DNA of 64,000 nucleotides from Prochlorococcus sp. AG-355-P07 (lineage in GTDB: Bacteria > Cyanobacteriota > Cyanobacteriia > PCC-6307 > Cyanobiaceae). Position numbers and translations under genes: made by a program. Location of the stretch: assembly GCA_003280575.1 (NCBI GenBank), contig QCEN01000004.1, forward strand, positions 39,234 through 103,233, written 5' to 3'. Below, piece after piece: positions 16,957 through 26,326 of this stretch; within the stretch, counting starts at the first letter, position 1, and the number at the start of each line of letters is the position of its first letter. The notes under the pieces are model-generated. The model had not been told where the DNA came from and made no database searches. It was given only the letters and a program-made list of their open reading frames with translations.

Positions 16957-17566
16957 TAGATTGATTAATAGAAATTACGTCTTTTTCGTTGAACCCTTCC
17001 TTTATAAGTTCTTTATTCAAATCATCTTTTGATGTAACTCTATCAACAAATAATATTCCGTTTAAGTGATCCATTTCGTGTTGAATACACCTCGCTAGAA
17101 GTCCATCTGCTTTCATTTTACGTGGCCTCCCCATTTCATCTCTAAATTTTAATTTTATAGTTGATGGTCTTACTACATTTAAATATACGCCAGGGATACT
17201 CAAGCAGCCTTCTTCGTATGAATTAAGGGTTGTTCCAAAGTCTGTAATTTCTGGATTGATTAATATTAGAGGTTCTGCTGCTGAATCTTCAAAATTTACA
17301 TCTATGACAAGAAGCTCTTTGTTGATACCAATTTGAGGTGCTGCAAGTCCGATTCCTTTAGCTGCGTACATGCTTTGAAGCATTTCTCTAGCAAGTTTTC
17401 TAATCGATTCGTCAACCTTAGTTATTCTTTTGGAATTTTGTCTTAATACATCATCACCAAGTTTATAAATATCTAGAGATGGCTTACCTGTTTGTTCTTT
17501 TGCAATTTTTTCTGAGCTGCCATTTGTTCTTGACTTTTTTGCAAGTTGTGAAAAATGGTTTGCCAC
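16949..17566 (-). CDS. def: Peptide deformylase
   Basis: 205 residues. It removes the N-formyl group from new proteins, using Fe2+ or Zn2+. All three motifs are present: GIGLAAPQIG, EGCLSIPG (metal Cys) and QHEMDHLNG (two metal His and the catalytic Glu). The N-terminal ~30 residues (SQLAKKSRTNGSSEK) are a polar extension before the fold begins at DIYKLGDDVLR; start ATG 17566 is the first available. It is the first gene of the minus-strand def-HIT-unknown-ABC-hli run and diverges from the S9 peptidase. Confidence 0.97.
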   Translation of the reverse strand: MANHFSQLAKKSRTNGSSEKIAKEQTGKPSLDIYKLGDDVLRQNSKRITKVDESIRKLAREMLQSMYAAKGIGLAAPQIGINKELLVIDVNFEDSAAEPLILINPEITDFGTTLNSYEEGCLSIPGVYLNVVRPSTIKLKFRDEMGRPRKMKADGLLARCIQHEMDHLNGILFVDRVTSKDDLNKELIKEGFNEKDVISINQSND

Positions 17567-17642
17567 GTTGAAAAAGTTTTTAGATAAAAGTTTAGCTATA
17601 AAAATACTAGCACTTTAATTTACTTTCTTTATATTTTTTTAA

Positions 17643-19568
17643 ATGAGTAATGATGATAAGTTAAAAGTTAGGCAAACTGAATCTAAAAAATATGCTTTCA
17701 AGGAATTAATTATTATTAGGGATACCATTTTTTGGATTGATTTTTTTGGTGAAGGTCAAAATGAAAATGCCATTTTTGCAAGACCATTTAATGTTAAAGA
17801 GGCTATCCCCCAGCAATTAACAAGTAAAAAATATAATATTAAAAATAATTTTCATGGATATGGTGGTAAATCTTATAAATGTATAAATTTTAAAAATAAT
17901 TTTTATTTGATATGGATAGACCAGATTACCAAGGCAGTATGGTTTCAAATTTTTAAAGAGGCAACGTCAACTGATAGAAGCCAAAATAAATATCTCGTTT
18001 CAGTTCAAGAACCTAATCAACTATCTAAATCAATTGATGGAAATTTTGATTCTTCATTTGTCATTTCTGAAAAAAATTTATTGTATGGAATTTGCGAAAT
18101 AAATAATAGAGATTATTTATTTTCTTTAAATTTAAAAAAAACTAAACAAGATATTCATCTAATAAAAAAATTTAAAAATTTTGCTGGAGAATTATCTTCC
18201 AATAGATCTGCTAACTTACTTTCCTGGATAGAGTGGGATTCTCCATATATGCCCTGGGAGAAAAATGAGCTGTTTTTTGCTCAAATAAATCAAGATGGTG
18301 AGATACAAAAAATAAAAAAGTTCTCAAATCAGCTGATAAATTCGCGAAAAAACGTTTCTTTTTTTCAACCCTATTGGATAAGTGAAACACATTTGGTATG
18401 TTCTGAAGATAGTTCTGGATGGTGGAACTTATTGTTTTTAGATGTTAGTGAAATTGAGAATATTTTTATTAAGAAAAGAGTAGAGAGAAGTTTGATTGAA
18501 TATGGAGCACCACAATGGGTCACTGGAATAACATTTTTTTCAGGGAATAAAAAAAATTTATTTTGTGTAGCAAAAAAAGAAAATAGTTTAATATTGGAAC
18601 AATATAAAGATTTTGAATTTGTTAAAGAATTTTCTACTCCTTTTACCTCAATTAGTGATTTCAGTGTTTTTAGGAAAAAAGTTCTTTTAAAGGGTTATGG
18701 AGCTGATTTTTTGGGAATTGTATTTGAAATTGATTTTGCGAAAAAAGTTTTATCAAATTTTTCTGAGCAGATATTTTTTGATCATATAAAAGATTTTTCA
18801 AAACCTGAAACATTTTGGTTTAAAGGTTTTGAAGATAAATCAACTCATTGTTTTCTTTATAGACCGCTTGTTGAAAATTTTAGAAAGCCACCGCTCCTTG
18901 TTAGAGCACATAGCGGACCAACTTCATGTTTTAATGGATCATATAATTCTGAAGTTCAATATTGGACGTCGAAGGGATTTTTTGTTGCTGAAGTCAATTA
19001 TGGAGGATCATCAGGATTTGGCAAAGCATATAGAGAGAGGTTGAATTATAAATGGGGTATCGTTGATTCTTATGATTGCAAAGCACTAGCTCTTGAATTG
19101 ATTAAATCAAATCAAGTTGATAATGAAAAAGTAGTAATTTTTGGGAATAGTGCTGGCGGGTTAACTGCTCTAAATTGTTTATTATATGGTTCTATTTTCA
19201 CAGCAGCAATTTGTAAATATCCTGTTATTGATTTAAAGGATATGCATTACAATACTCATAGGTTTGAAAAAGATTATTTAAAATCTTTGGTAGGAAATTA
19301 TACAAAAGACCAAGAAGATTACATAAATAGATCACCGATAAATCATATTAAAAAAATAAAAAAACCTATCTTATTGTTTCATGGAAAAAAAGATACAGTT
19401 ATTTCTTATAAACAAACTTTAAAAATTCAAGAAATTTTGATTCAGAATAATAAATATTCAGAAGTTATTTTTTTTGATAATGAAGGTCATGGTTTTAAAA
19501 ATATTGAAAATAAAAAATTAGTAATGCAAAAATCTCAGGAATTTTTAAAAAATGCTTTGAAAATTTAA
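17643..19568 (+). CDS. S9-family prolyl oligopeptidase / dipeptidyl aminopeptidase-like
   Basis: 641 residues: an N-terminal beta-propeller-like region (about 20-390) and a C-terminal alpha/beta-hydrolase domain. The nucleophile serine lies in FGNSAGGLTALN. The charge-relay Asp follows LLFHGKKDTVI and the His is in EGHGFKNIENK. The oxyanion region RAHSGPTSCFNGSYN is typical of S9C acyl-aminoacyl/dipeptidyl peptidases. No signal peptide is seen, so it is probably cytosolic. It overlaps the end of sufS by 4 nt, tail to tail. Confidence 0.92.
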   Translation: MSNDDKLKVRQTESKKYAFKELIIIRDTIFWIDFFGEGQNENAIFARPFNVKEAIPQQLTSKKYNIKNNFHGYGGKSYKCINFKNNFYLIWIDQITKAVWFQIFKEATSTDRSQNKYLVSVQEPNQLSKSIDGNFDSSFVISEKNLLYGICEINNRDYLFSLNLKKTKQDIHLIKKFKNFAGELSSNRSANLLSWIEWDSPYMPWEKNELFFAQINQDGEIQKIKKFSNQLINSRKNVSFFQPYWISETHLVCSEDSSGWWNLLFLDVSEIENIFIKKRVERSLIEYGAPQWVTGITFFSGNKKNLFCVAKKENSLILEQYKDFEFVKEFSTPFTSISDFSVFRKKVLLKGYGADFLGIVFEIDFAKKVLSNFSEQIFFDHIKDFSKPETFWFKGFEDKSTHCFLYRPLVENFRKPPLLVRAHSGPTSCFNGSYNSEVQYWTSKGFFVAEVNYGGSSGFGKAYRERLNYKWGIVDSYDCKALALELIKSNQVDNEKVVIFGNSAGGLTALNCLLYGSIFTAAICKYPVIDLKDMHYNTHRFEKDYLKSLVGNYTKDQEDYINRSPINHIKKIKKPILLFHGKKDTVISYKQTLKIQEILIQNNKYSEVIFFDNEGHGFKNIENKKLVMQKSQEFLKNALKI

Positions 19569-20818
19569 GAATTGATTTTTAGAAATTCAATAGTATCTTT
19601 TAATTTTTTTATAAACATATCAATTTCTTCTTTATTGGTTGTGAAATTCATGCTGATTCTAGCTGTTGATTTAATTCCAATGTATCTGTGAAGAGGTTGA
19701 CAGCAATGGTGTCCACTTCTGATGCAAATTCCTTTTGAATCAAGAATTTCAGCAATATCATTTGAATGTATATTTTTTATATAAAATGTGGCAAGTGAGG
19801 CTCTATCTGGATCAAGCTCCGGCGATGGACCTATGATTTCAATATTTTCTAATTGATTTAATTTTTCAAATAAATATTTCGTAATAGTCTTTTCATACTC
19901 ATGAATTTCATTCAATCCAATATTGTTAATGTAATTGATTGCTTCTGCAAGACCTATTGCTTCTGCAATGGCTGGAGTTCCAGCTTCAAATTTGTGTGGT
20001 AGCTCTGCCCAAGTACTTGTCTCTTCAAAAACATCTTGAATCATTTCTCCACCTCCAAAGAGAGGAGGCATTTTTTCTAGGATTTCTTTTCTTGACCAGA
20101 GGAAACCGATACCTGTAGGACCGCATAATTTATGTCCTGATCCAGCTAAAAAATCTATATTAAGATCAATCACATCCAGTTTTTGATGAGCCAAACTTTG
20201 GCATGCATCTATTAACACTAAAGAACCTTTTTGTTTAGCTAATTTAGTTATTTCTTTGATTGGATTACAGCAACCTAGAGTATTACTAACATGAACTATG
20301 CTAACAATTTTTGTTCTAGATGTTAATTTTGATTTAAAGTCTTCTATATCTAATTTCCCATCTTTATCTATACCTATAAATTTTAATTTGCATTTATTTT
20401 TTGCTGCAACCATTTGCCATGGAACAATATTGCTATGATGCTCCATTATTGATAAGAGAATTTCATCGTTTTCTTTTAACGAATATTCGCCCCATGATCT
20501 AGCTACTAGATTGATTGCCTCAGTAGCATTTCTCGTGAAAATAATTTCTTTTGCTGAATTCGCTTTTATATATTGGCTAATTAAATATCGTGCATTTTCA
20601 AATTCTTCTGTTGCTTTAGCACTTAATTGATGTGCCCCTCTGTGTACATTGGCATTAAAGTTTTTGTAATATTCATCAATTTTTTTTAAGACTTGTATTG
20701 GTTTTTGTGTGGTTGCAGCATGATCTAAATAAATAATTTGCTCATTACTTTTTAAGTTCTTATTTAAAAGAGGAAAGTCTTTCTTCGTTATTTCAGGAAA
20801 ATTTTGAATCGTTTCCAT
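19565..20818 (-). CDS. sufS: Cysteine desulfurase SufS
   Basis: 417 residues. A PLP enzyme that takes sulfur from cysteine for Fe-S cluster building. N-terminal IIYLDHAATTQKP; PLP Lys in LAGSGHKLCGPTGIGFLW; persulfide Cys in RSGHHCCQPLH near residue 375, with the doubled Cys; C-terminal STARISMNFTTNKEEID. Its ATG shares a base with the sufD stop (TAATG), a sign of translational coupling. It is the last gene of sufBCDS. Type II desulfurases need a sulfur acceptor such as SufE/SufU; none is next to it. Confidence 0.97.
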   Translation of the reverse strand: METIQNFPEITKKDFPLLNKNLKSNEQIIYLDHAATTQKPIQVLKKIDEYYKNFNANVHRGAHQLSAKATEEFENARYLISQYIKANSAKEIIFTRNATEAINLVARSWGEYSLKENDEILLSIMEHHSNIVPWQMVAAKNKCKLKFIGIDKDGKLDIEDFKSKLTSRTKIVSIVHVSNTLGCCNPIKEITKLAKQKGSLVLIDACQSLAHQKLDVIDLNIDFLAGSGHKLCGPTGIGFLWSRKEILEKMPPLFGGGEMIQDVFEETSTWAELPHKFEAGTPAIAEAIGLAEAINYINNIGLNEIHEYEKTITKYLFEKLNQLENIEIIGPSPELDPDRASLATFYIKNIHSNDIAEILDSKGICIRSGHHCCQPLHRYIGIKSTARISMNFTTNKEEIDMFIKKLKDTIEFLKINS

Positions 20819-22035
20819 TAATTCTCGTTTAAAAGTTTATCAAGCAAATCCCATTTATCTTTTGAAATGGGAATAAATGAAATTATTTCTTGAAAGTAAG
20901 AACTTAATTGTAGTTTACTTGCTTCTGTTAACGTGATCCCTCTTGTTCGCATATAAAAAAGTTCTTCTTCATTTAGTTGCGAAATTGTAGCCCCATGTTT
21001 GCATTTGACATCATCAGCAATTATTTCTAGTTGAGGTTTGGTATCTATTTGTGCGAGATTTGATAAAAGTAAATTTCTGCTTAATTGCGAAGCATCAGTT
21101 CTCTGGGCAATTTTCGGAACTATTATTGAACCTTCAAATATTGCATGTGATTTATCATCAGCAAGTGATTTATTAATTTGATCTAGAAATCCATTTGGGC
21201 CATTAAATTCTATCTTTGTATAGGTTGAAATCTGTTCATCTTTTTTTGTTATTTGCATACCTTTGATGTTTGTTTTAGCGTTACCCGCAGATTGTTTAAT
21301 ACTAATTTCAAATCTCGCGTAATTGAATTTGAAATGTAAAGATCCTAAGTTGTATGCACTATTTTTTTGTTGAATTACGTTGAGAGAATTTAATAGATTG
21401 GATCTGTTTTCACCGTAAGAAACAACACCATGATTTACGGAACTATTTTCTTTCAAGCAAAAGAAAGTTGATTGAGATAATGAAGAGTTTTCTTTACCAA
21501 GGTTTACTTGTAATAATTCAACATCACAATTCTTTTCTAAAAATATTACGAGGGTTTTTGCGTTTAAAGAATTACTTGATGCGTGACTAAAAATTTCAAT
21601 AGGAGGAATTTTTGATCCATTTATTTTTAATCCCAAAATATTATTTTTACAACTTAAAGATAGATTTAGTAGGTCACTCCAATTTTCGTTTTGCTTAAAA
21701 AAAGATATCTGTTCCTTTATATATTTTTGTAATTCATCCTCACTTAATTTCTCTATTGAATAATTTTTCTCTATTAATTTAATTTGGCAATTCTCACCAA
21801 TTATTAATCTAATAGTACTTTGAGAATTTTTCGGATATGGTATATCAAATTTTGAATCTTTTTCATTAACTGAGTACTCTAAAAAAGTTGACAATTTTGA
21901 TTTATTTGAAAGTCTCCATAGTTCACTTTTAGGATTAGGGAGAGGGCTTGATTGTAATTTATGAAGACAGATTTTTTGTATTTCTGTAAAGTTATCAACC
22001 GATTTATTAGTTTTTATTTTTTCAATAATTTCCAT
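20818..22035 (-). CDS. sufD: Fe-S assembly scaffold subunit SufD
   Basis: 405 residues, typical of SufD, partner of SufB and SufC in the SufBC2D scaffold. The recognisable C-terminal beta-helix region contains NLLLSNLAQIDTKPQLEI, DDVKCKHGATISQLNEEELFYMRTRGI. The His in KCKHGAT is the conserved SufD His needed for iron/cluster handling. The N-terminal third is weakly conserved, as usual. It sits 4 nt after sufC and overlaps sufS by 1 nt. Confidence 0.95.
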   Translation of the reverse strand: MEIIEKIKTNKSVDNFTEIQKICLHKLQSSPLPNPKSELWRLSNKSKLSTFLEYSVNEKDSKFDIPYPKNSQSTIRLIIGENCQIKLIEKNYSIEKLSEDELQKYIKEQISFFKQNENWSDLLNLSLSCKNNILGLKINGSKIPPIEIFSHASSNSLNAKTLVIFLEKNCDVELLQVNLGKENSSLSQSTFFCLKENSSVNHGVVSYGENRSNLLNSLNVIQQKNSAYNLGSLHFKFNYARFEISIKQSAGNAKTNIKGMQITKKDEQISTYTKIEFNGPNGFLDQINKSLADDKSHAIFEGSIIVPKIAQRTDASQLSRNLLLSNLAQIDTKPQLEIIADDVKCKHGATISQLNEEELFYMRTRGITLTEASKLQLSSYFQEIISFIPISKDKWDLLDKLLNEN

Positions 22036-22039
22036 TTGT

Positions 22040-22825
22040 TTAGGTCTCTTTTATAAAGTTATCAGTCCATTCATACCCTTTTTCCTCAAGCTCTAGAGCA
22101 AGATCACTCTCACCAGTTTTTATGATTTGCCCGTCTGACATAACATGGACATAATTTGGTTTAATTTCATCTAATAATCTTTGATAGTGGGTAATAAGTA
22201 TAATTCCAGTTTGTGCATTAGATATTTTTTTAATTCCTGATGCCACTATTCTTAGAGCATCGATATCTAGACCAGAATCGGTCTCATCTAATATTGCTAT
22301 CTTGGGCTCAAGTAAAGCCATTTGCAGAATCTCATTTCTTTTTTTTTCACCTCCAGAAAAGCCTTGGTTTACACTCCTTGATAGGAATGCGTGATCCATT
22401 TTTACAATTTCTAACTTTTCTTTAACTAATTCTTCAAAATCAAAAGTATCCAATTCTTCTTTGTTGAGGAATTTCCTTCTAGCATTAGTTGAAACTCTAA
22501 GAAACTCAAGATTACTTACTCCTGGAATCTCAATTGGATATTGGAAACCAAGAAAAATTCCTGATTGAGATCTCTCTTCAGGTTCTAGAGAGTTGATGTT
22601 TTCACCTAAAAATTTTATGTCGCCATTTGTAATACTATACGAGGGATGTCCTGCAATGATTTTCGAAAGAGTACTTTTGCCACATCCATTTCTTCCCATG
22701 ATGGCATGGATTTCTCCTGGATAGACAGTAAGAGAAACCCCTTTTAAAATTGGGAGATTATCAGTAGATGCAGAGAGATTTTCAACTTCTAAAATTGGAT
22801 CTGATTCTTTCATTTTACTTTGCAT
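22040..22825 (-). CDS. sufC: Fe-S assembly ATPase SufC
   Basis: 261 residues, an ABC-type ATPase energising the SufBD scaffold. Walker [10 protein letters not shown], SufC-type signature [17 protein letters not shown], Walker [15 protein letters not shown], and switch His in [13 protein letters not shown]. Not a transporter: no membrane partner is present and it is embedded in suf. The ORF start [12 protein letters not shown] may be M1 or M5. It sits 21 nt after sufB. Confidence 0.97.
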   Translation of the reverse strand: MQSKMKESDPILEVENLSASTDNLPILKGVSLTVYPGEIHAIMGRNGCGKSTLSKIIAGHPSYSITNGDIKFLGENINSLEPEERSQSGIFLGFQYPIEIPGVSNLEFLRVSTNARRKFLNKEELDTFDFEELVKEKLEIVKMDHAFLSRSVNQGFSGGEKKRNEILQMALLEPKIAILDETDSGLDIDALRIVASGIKKISNAQTGIILITHYQRLLDEIKPNYVHVMSDGQIIKTGESDLALELEEKGYEWTDNFIKET

Positions 22826-22846
22826 ATCAGTTTAGAAATTGATTAA

Positions 22847-24289
22847 TTAACCTACTGATCCCTCTAGTTTAAGTGCCAGTAACTTATCTGCTTCAGCAGC
22901 AAATTCCATAGGTAATTGATTAAATACATCTCTGCAAAAACCGCTGACCATCATAGATACTGCCTCTTCAAATTCTATACCTCTGCTTTGGAGATAAAAA
23001 AGTTGATCTTCTGAGATTCTACATGTGCTTGCTTCATGCTCAATTTCAGAATTGGGTTGTTGAGATTTGATGTAAGGGAATGTATTTGCAGAAGCTTGAT
23101 CACCTATTAACATTGAATCACATTGACTGTAATTTCTTGATCCTTTAGCTTTTGTTCCCATTTTGACAAGACCTCTATAGCTATTTTTTGAGTTACCTGC
23201 ACTAATACCTTTGCTAACAATAGTTGATTTGGTCTTAGGACCAATATGGATCATTTTTGTGCCGGTATCTGCTTGCTGAAGATTATTGGTGAGAGCCACT
23301 GAATAAAATTCTCCTATAGATTCTTCCCCTAAAAGAAGACAGCTAGGATATTTCCATGTAATTGCTGAACCTGTTTCAACTTGAGACCAGCTAATTTTAC
23401 TTCTCTTACCTAAACATTTTCCTCTCTTGGTGACAAAATTAAAAATTCCTCCAATACCTTCTTCATCACCAGCATACCAATTTTGCACTGTTGAATATTT
23501 TATTGAGGCGTCGTCTAATGCTATAAGCTCTACAACTGCTGCGTGTAGGGTATTTGTATCAAACATTGGAGCTGTACAACCTTCTAGATAACTTACAGAA
23601 CTAGATTCTTCAGCAATGATTAGTGTTCTTTCGAATTGCCCTGAATCCCCACTGTTAATTCTGAAGTAGGAAGATAGATCCATAGGGCAGGTAACACCTT
23701 TTGGGATATAAACAAAAGAACCATCACTAAAAACTGCAGAATTTAGTGCTGCAAAATAATTATCACTACTAGGAACTACTGTACCTAGATATTTTTCAAT
23801 CAAATCAGGGTGATTTTTTACTGCTTCACTAATTGAGCAAAATATAACTCCATGTTCAGCAAGTTCTTCTCTAAAAGTTGTGGCAATAGAAACACTATCA
23901 AAGACAGCATCTACTGCTACATTTGTGAGTTTTTTTTGTTCAGTGAGGGGTATTCCTAATTTGTCAAAAGTCTCAAGAAGTTTGGGATCAACTTCATCTA
24001 AGCTAGAAATTTTCTCTTTTTGCTTAGGAGCAGAGTAATAAATAATATCTTGATAATCAATTTTTTTATATCCTAATGCAGCCCAATCAGGCTCTTTCAT
24101 TTTTTGCCATTTTTTAAAGGCTTTTAATCTAAAATTAAGAAGAAATTTTGGCTCTTCTTTTTTCTGTGAAATTAATTTTATGATATCTTCATTTAATCCC
24201 TTTTCTATTTTTTCAGTTTCAATATCAGTAACGAAACCATATTTGTAAGGCTCTTTTACTACATCTTTAACTAAATTTTCGTTGACCAT
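22847..24289 (-). CDS. sufB: Fe-S assembly scaffold SufB
   Basis: 480 residues, the usual SufB length. The scaffold subunit on which clusters are built. Typical segments: [66 protein letters not shown], and C-terminal [18 protein letters not shown], then [21 protein letters not shown]. The Cys in EASTC corresponds to the SufB cluster-site region. First gene of sufBCDS, preceded by a candidate promoter and divergent from a 117-aa gene that is not sufR. Confidence 0.98.
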   Translation of the reverse strand: MVNENLVKDVVKEPYKYGFVTDIETEKIEKGLNEDIIKLISQKKEEPKFLLNFRLKAFKKWQKMKEPDWAALGYKKIDYQDIIYYSAPKQKEKISSLDEVDPKLLETFDKLGIPLTEQKKLTNVAVDAVFDSVSIATTFREELAEHGVIFCSISEAVKNHPDLIEKYLGTVVPSSDNYFAALNSAVFSDGSFVYIPKGVTCPMDLSSYFRINSGDSGQFERTLIIAEESSSVSYLEGCTAPMFDTNTLHAAVVELIALDDASIKYSTVQNWYAGDEEGIGGIFNFVTKRGKCLGKRSKISWSQVETGSAITWKYPSCLLLGEESIGEFYSVALTNNLQQADTGTKMIHIGPKTKSTIVSKGISAGNSKNSYRGLVKMGTKAKGSRNYSQCDSMLIGDQASANTFPYIKSQQPNSEIEHEASTCRISEDQLFYLQSRGIEFEEAVSMMVSGFCRDVFNQLPMEFAAEADKLLALKLEGSVG

Positions 24290-24318
24290 GTTATCAAAAA
24301 TAACTTATTACAATTAGC

Positions 24319-24348
24319 TTTATACACTCTAACGAAAGATACCCCCAA
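24319..24348 (-). promoter_or_regulatory. Candidate sufB promoter
   Basis: On the minus strand TTGGGG, an 18-nt spacer and TATAAA lie about 30 nt before the sufB ATG. The -35 is a poor match; the -10 is good. I see no convincing SufR-type palindrome around it. Confidence 0.3.
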
Positions 24349-24384
24349 TATTAGGTTTTTTTCCTTTATTAAAACTAAAAATTA

Positions 24385-24738
24385 ATGTCTAATCATCTTG
24401 ATCCCTCGTCTAACCCATTAAACATAGAAACTATTCAAGAAATTGATAATCTTGATCTACCTATAATGCAGAAACATCATTTAAGAATACTCGCTCATTG
24501 CCTTCAGATTTTAAAAATTATCAATTTAAATAATAGTTTGGAATATCAAAGTAAAAATCCCCTAAGAGAATGGTGTGATAACCAATCCAAAAAATTTGAT
24601 GATAAAAAATTTAGTGATCTTTTTTATGAGCAGTTAGAATCCACTTCGAAAAAATTAAGTACTTTTTCAAAAACAATAGGTAAAAGTATTGAGGATTTAG
24701 AGATAGATGATTTAGTACTTCTAGTTGAACAACGCTGA
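24385..24738 (+). CDS. 117-aa conserved-looking hypothetical, divergent from suf
   Basis: Not recognised. It is soluble and helical, with the segment LPIMQKHHLRILAHCLQILKIINLNN near residues 27-52 and a C-terminal TIGKSIEDLEIDDLVLLVEQR. There is no membrane segment, zinc site or obvious helix-turn-helix. It starts 95 nt from the sufB start on the other strand, the position where many cyanobacteria carry the repressor gene sufR, but it is about half the SufR length and lacks the C-terminal Fe-S cysteines (only two Cys in all). A link to Fe-S metabolism is possible from position only. Confidence 0.7.
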   Translation: MSNHLDPSSNPLNIETIQEIDNLDLPIMQKHHLRILAHCLQILKIINLNNSLEYQSKNPLREWCDNQSKKFDDKKFSDLFYEQLESTSKKLSTFSKTIGKSIEDLEIDDLVLLVEQR

Positions 24739-25010
24739 ATTCTCTTTTATTTAACTGATCCCGAAGAAAAAATATATTTTTGTTGAGTCGTTAACAAATT
24801 TAGGTAATAAAATTTAAAAAAAAAGAAAATTAATTTACATTTCAAAAAGATCTGAAAATTAATTATTTTCATTGATACCAACTGTTTTGAAGAGAAATAT
24901 CAATTGTGAGAATATTTTAGTAGTCAGAGGATCCTGACGACAGGCCAAAAAGACACACAATTCCGAAAAAAAAAGAACATACTGATCCCAAACAAAAACG
25001 GAGATTTAAA
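24739..25010 (+). other. 272-nt leader/intergenic region upstream of the DUF4912 gene
   Basis: No ORF. It ends in a stretch with two short hairpins that share bases: GTCAG-AGGATC-CTGAC (24923-24938) and CCTG-ACGA-CAGG (24933-24944). Only one can form at a time. An A-rich tract and a GGAG ribosome site before the GTG at 25011 follow. It could be a long 5' UTR or hold a small RNA; nothing decides this. Confidence 0.35.
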
Positions 25011-26111
25011 GTGGCTGATGGGAAAATGAATAAAGATCAATTACTCTCACTAACCCTCAGACAATTACGTCAAGAAGCAAGTAAATTATCGGTTCCTCTT
25101 TACAGTCGCAAAACAAAAGTAGTTTTAGTTGATTTAATACTTAAATATCAAGAAAAATCTACAAAAAATGTATATATTACACCCCCTGAGTTTAAACCTG
25201 AAGAAACTTCTGAGTCCAATGCTTTTAAAAGTAGTGAAGAAATTAAAACAAATGTAGTTTTCTTACCCCGAGATCCAGATTGGGCTTATGTTTTTTGGCA
25301 AATTTCTGATGCGGATAGAGAAAAAGCACAATCTTTGGGAGCCAATAAACTATGTTTACGATTATTTGATGCATCTGGTTCTGAAGGAAGCAACTTGAAT
25401 CAAGGAACACTTAGAGAGATAGCAGTTGATAGTTACAGTACAGAGTGGTACTTGCCAATCCCACTTGCAGATAGAGATTATAAAGTTGAATTAGGTTACA
25501 AATATGGTTTTAACTGGATGTCATTGGCATTTTCTTCGATAAGCCATGTTCCTGGGTCTCACCCTTCTGAGCAAATTCTTGATAAATTTGTACCTTTTAA
25601 TCTAGATTCCACTTCTGAGTCAATCCCTGATATTTCTAATCCTGTTGTTTCTGAACAAAATGGTATGCATGAAAGGTTATACCAAGCTGCAACTAACATT
25701 CCTCTCAGAAGAAAAGTTGGTTCTGAAGAATTTATGGAAAACGTAAATTCAACAAACGTCAATAATAATTTTACAGACTCAGGTGCTGGTAAATGGTCAT
25801 CTGGTTTAAATGATTCTGGAAGCGGAATTGTTAAAAATAGATCTTTTTGGCTCGTTGCTGATGCTGAATTAATTGTTTATGGAGCTACAGAGCCTTCTGC
25901 AAAACTGACAATAGGTGGAGAAGATGTACCTCTTGCTGCAGATGGTACTTTTAGAATTCAAGTTCCATTTAGAGACGGGACTCAAAAGTATGATATTAAA
26001 GCTTTTGATGAATCTGGTGAGCAAGAAAAAAGTATATCAATGAAATTTGATAGAACAACACCACTTGACGATACTAATGAAAAAGATAATGCTGAGACTG
26101 AATGGTTTTAA
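25011..26111 (+). CDS. Rho_N plus DUF4912 domain protein
   Basis: 366 residues from a GTG start with GGAG 8 nt before it. An N-terminal Rho_N/SAP-like helical motif (LLSLTLRQLRQEASKLSVPLYSRKTKVVLVDLIL, about 10-45) is followed by a DUF4912 domain with VVFLPRDPDWAYVFWQISDADREKA (about 80-190). A linker leads to a C-terminal beta domain, LVADAELIVYGATEPSAKLTIGG, repeating a carbohydrate-binding-like fold. Rho_N modules bind nucleic acid; DUF4912 has no known activity. It is conserved in cyanobacteria. The neighbouring gene is a 56-aa membrane peptide, then a phosphoglucomutase, so no pathway is obvious. Confidence 0.85.
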   Translation: MADGKMNKDQLLSLTLRQLRQEASKLSVPLYSRKTKVVLVDLILKYQEKSTKNVYITPPEFKPEETSESNAFKSSEEIKTNVVFLPRDPDWAYVFWQISDADREKAQSLGANKLCLRLFDASGSEGSNLNQGTLREIAVDSYSTEWYLPIPLADRDYKVELGYKYGFNWMSLAFSSISHVPGSHPSEQILDKFVPFNLDSTSESIPDISNPVVSEQNGMHERLYQAATNIPLRRKVGSEEFMENVNSTNVNNNFTDSGAGKWSSGLNDSGSGIVKNRSFWLVADAELIVYGATEPSAKLTIGGEDVPLAADGTFRIQVPFRDGTQKYDIKAFDESGEQEKSISMKFDRTTPLDDTNEKDNAETEWF

Positions 26112-26123
26112 CAACTTAAATTA

Positions 26124-26294
26124 ATGCTGAAAAAAATTGTAGCTTTTACTCCATTGTTTGGGGCATTAACGTTTCCACTAATAGTTCCAATTACAATTTC
26201 TAAATTTGGTGTCAACTATGGAATTCTTAGTGCATTATTAATTCCTTCATTATGGTTTATCGCTATGTTAAGAACTTCCGAAATGCCTCATTAA
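26124..26294 (+). CDS. 56-aa small membrane protein
   Basis: An ORF too short for the track. It begins MLKKIVAFTPLFGALTFPLIVPITISKFGVN, then GILSALLIPSLWFIAMLRTSEMPH, giving two hydrophobic segments separated by a short polar turn (SKFGVNYG). Composition strongly suggests a real membrane peptide. It starts 13 nt after the DUF4912 stop and ends 32 nt before the phosphoglucomutase, so it is probably in one transcript with them. No family recognised. Confidence 0.65.
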   Translation: MLKKIVAFTPLFGALTFPLIVPITISKFGVNYGILSALLIPSLWFIAMLRTSEMPH

Positions 26295-26326
26295 TTTAGT
26301 TAGATTTTTGGAAGTTTCTCAAAAAT

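Noticed and set aside
24319-24348. SufR operator upstream of sufB
   Set aside because: I looked for a SufR-like inverted repeat and found none that stands out.
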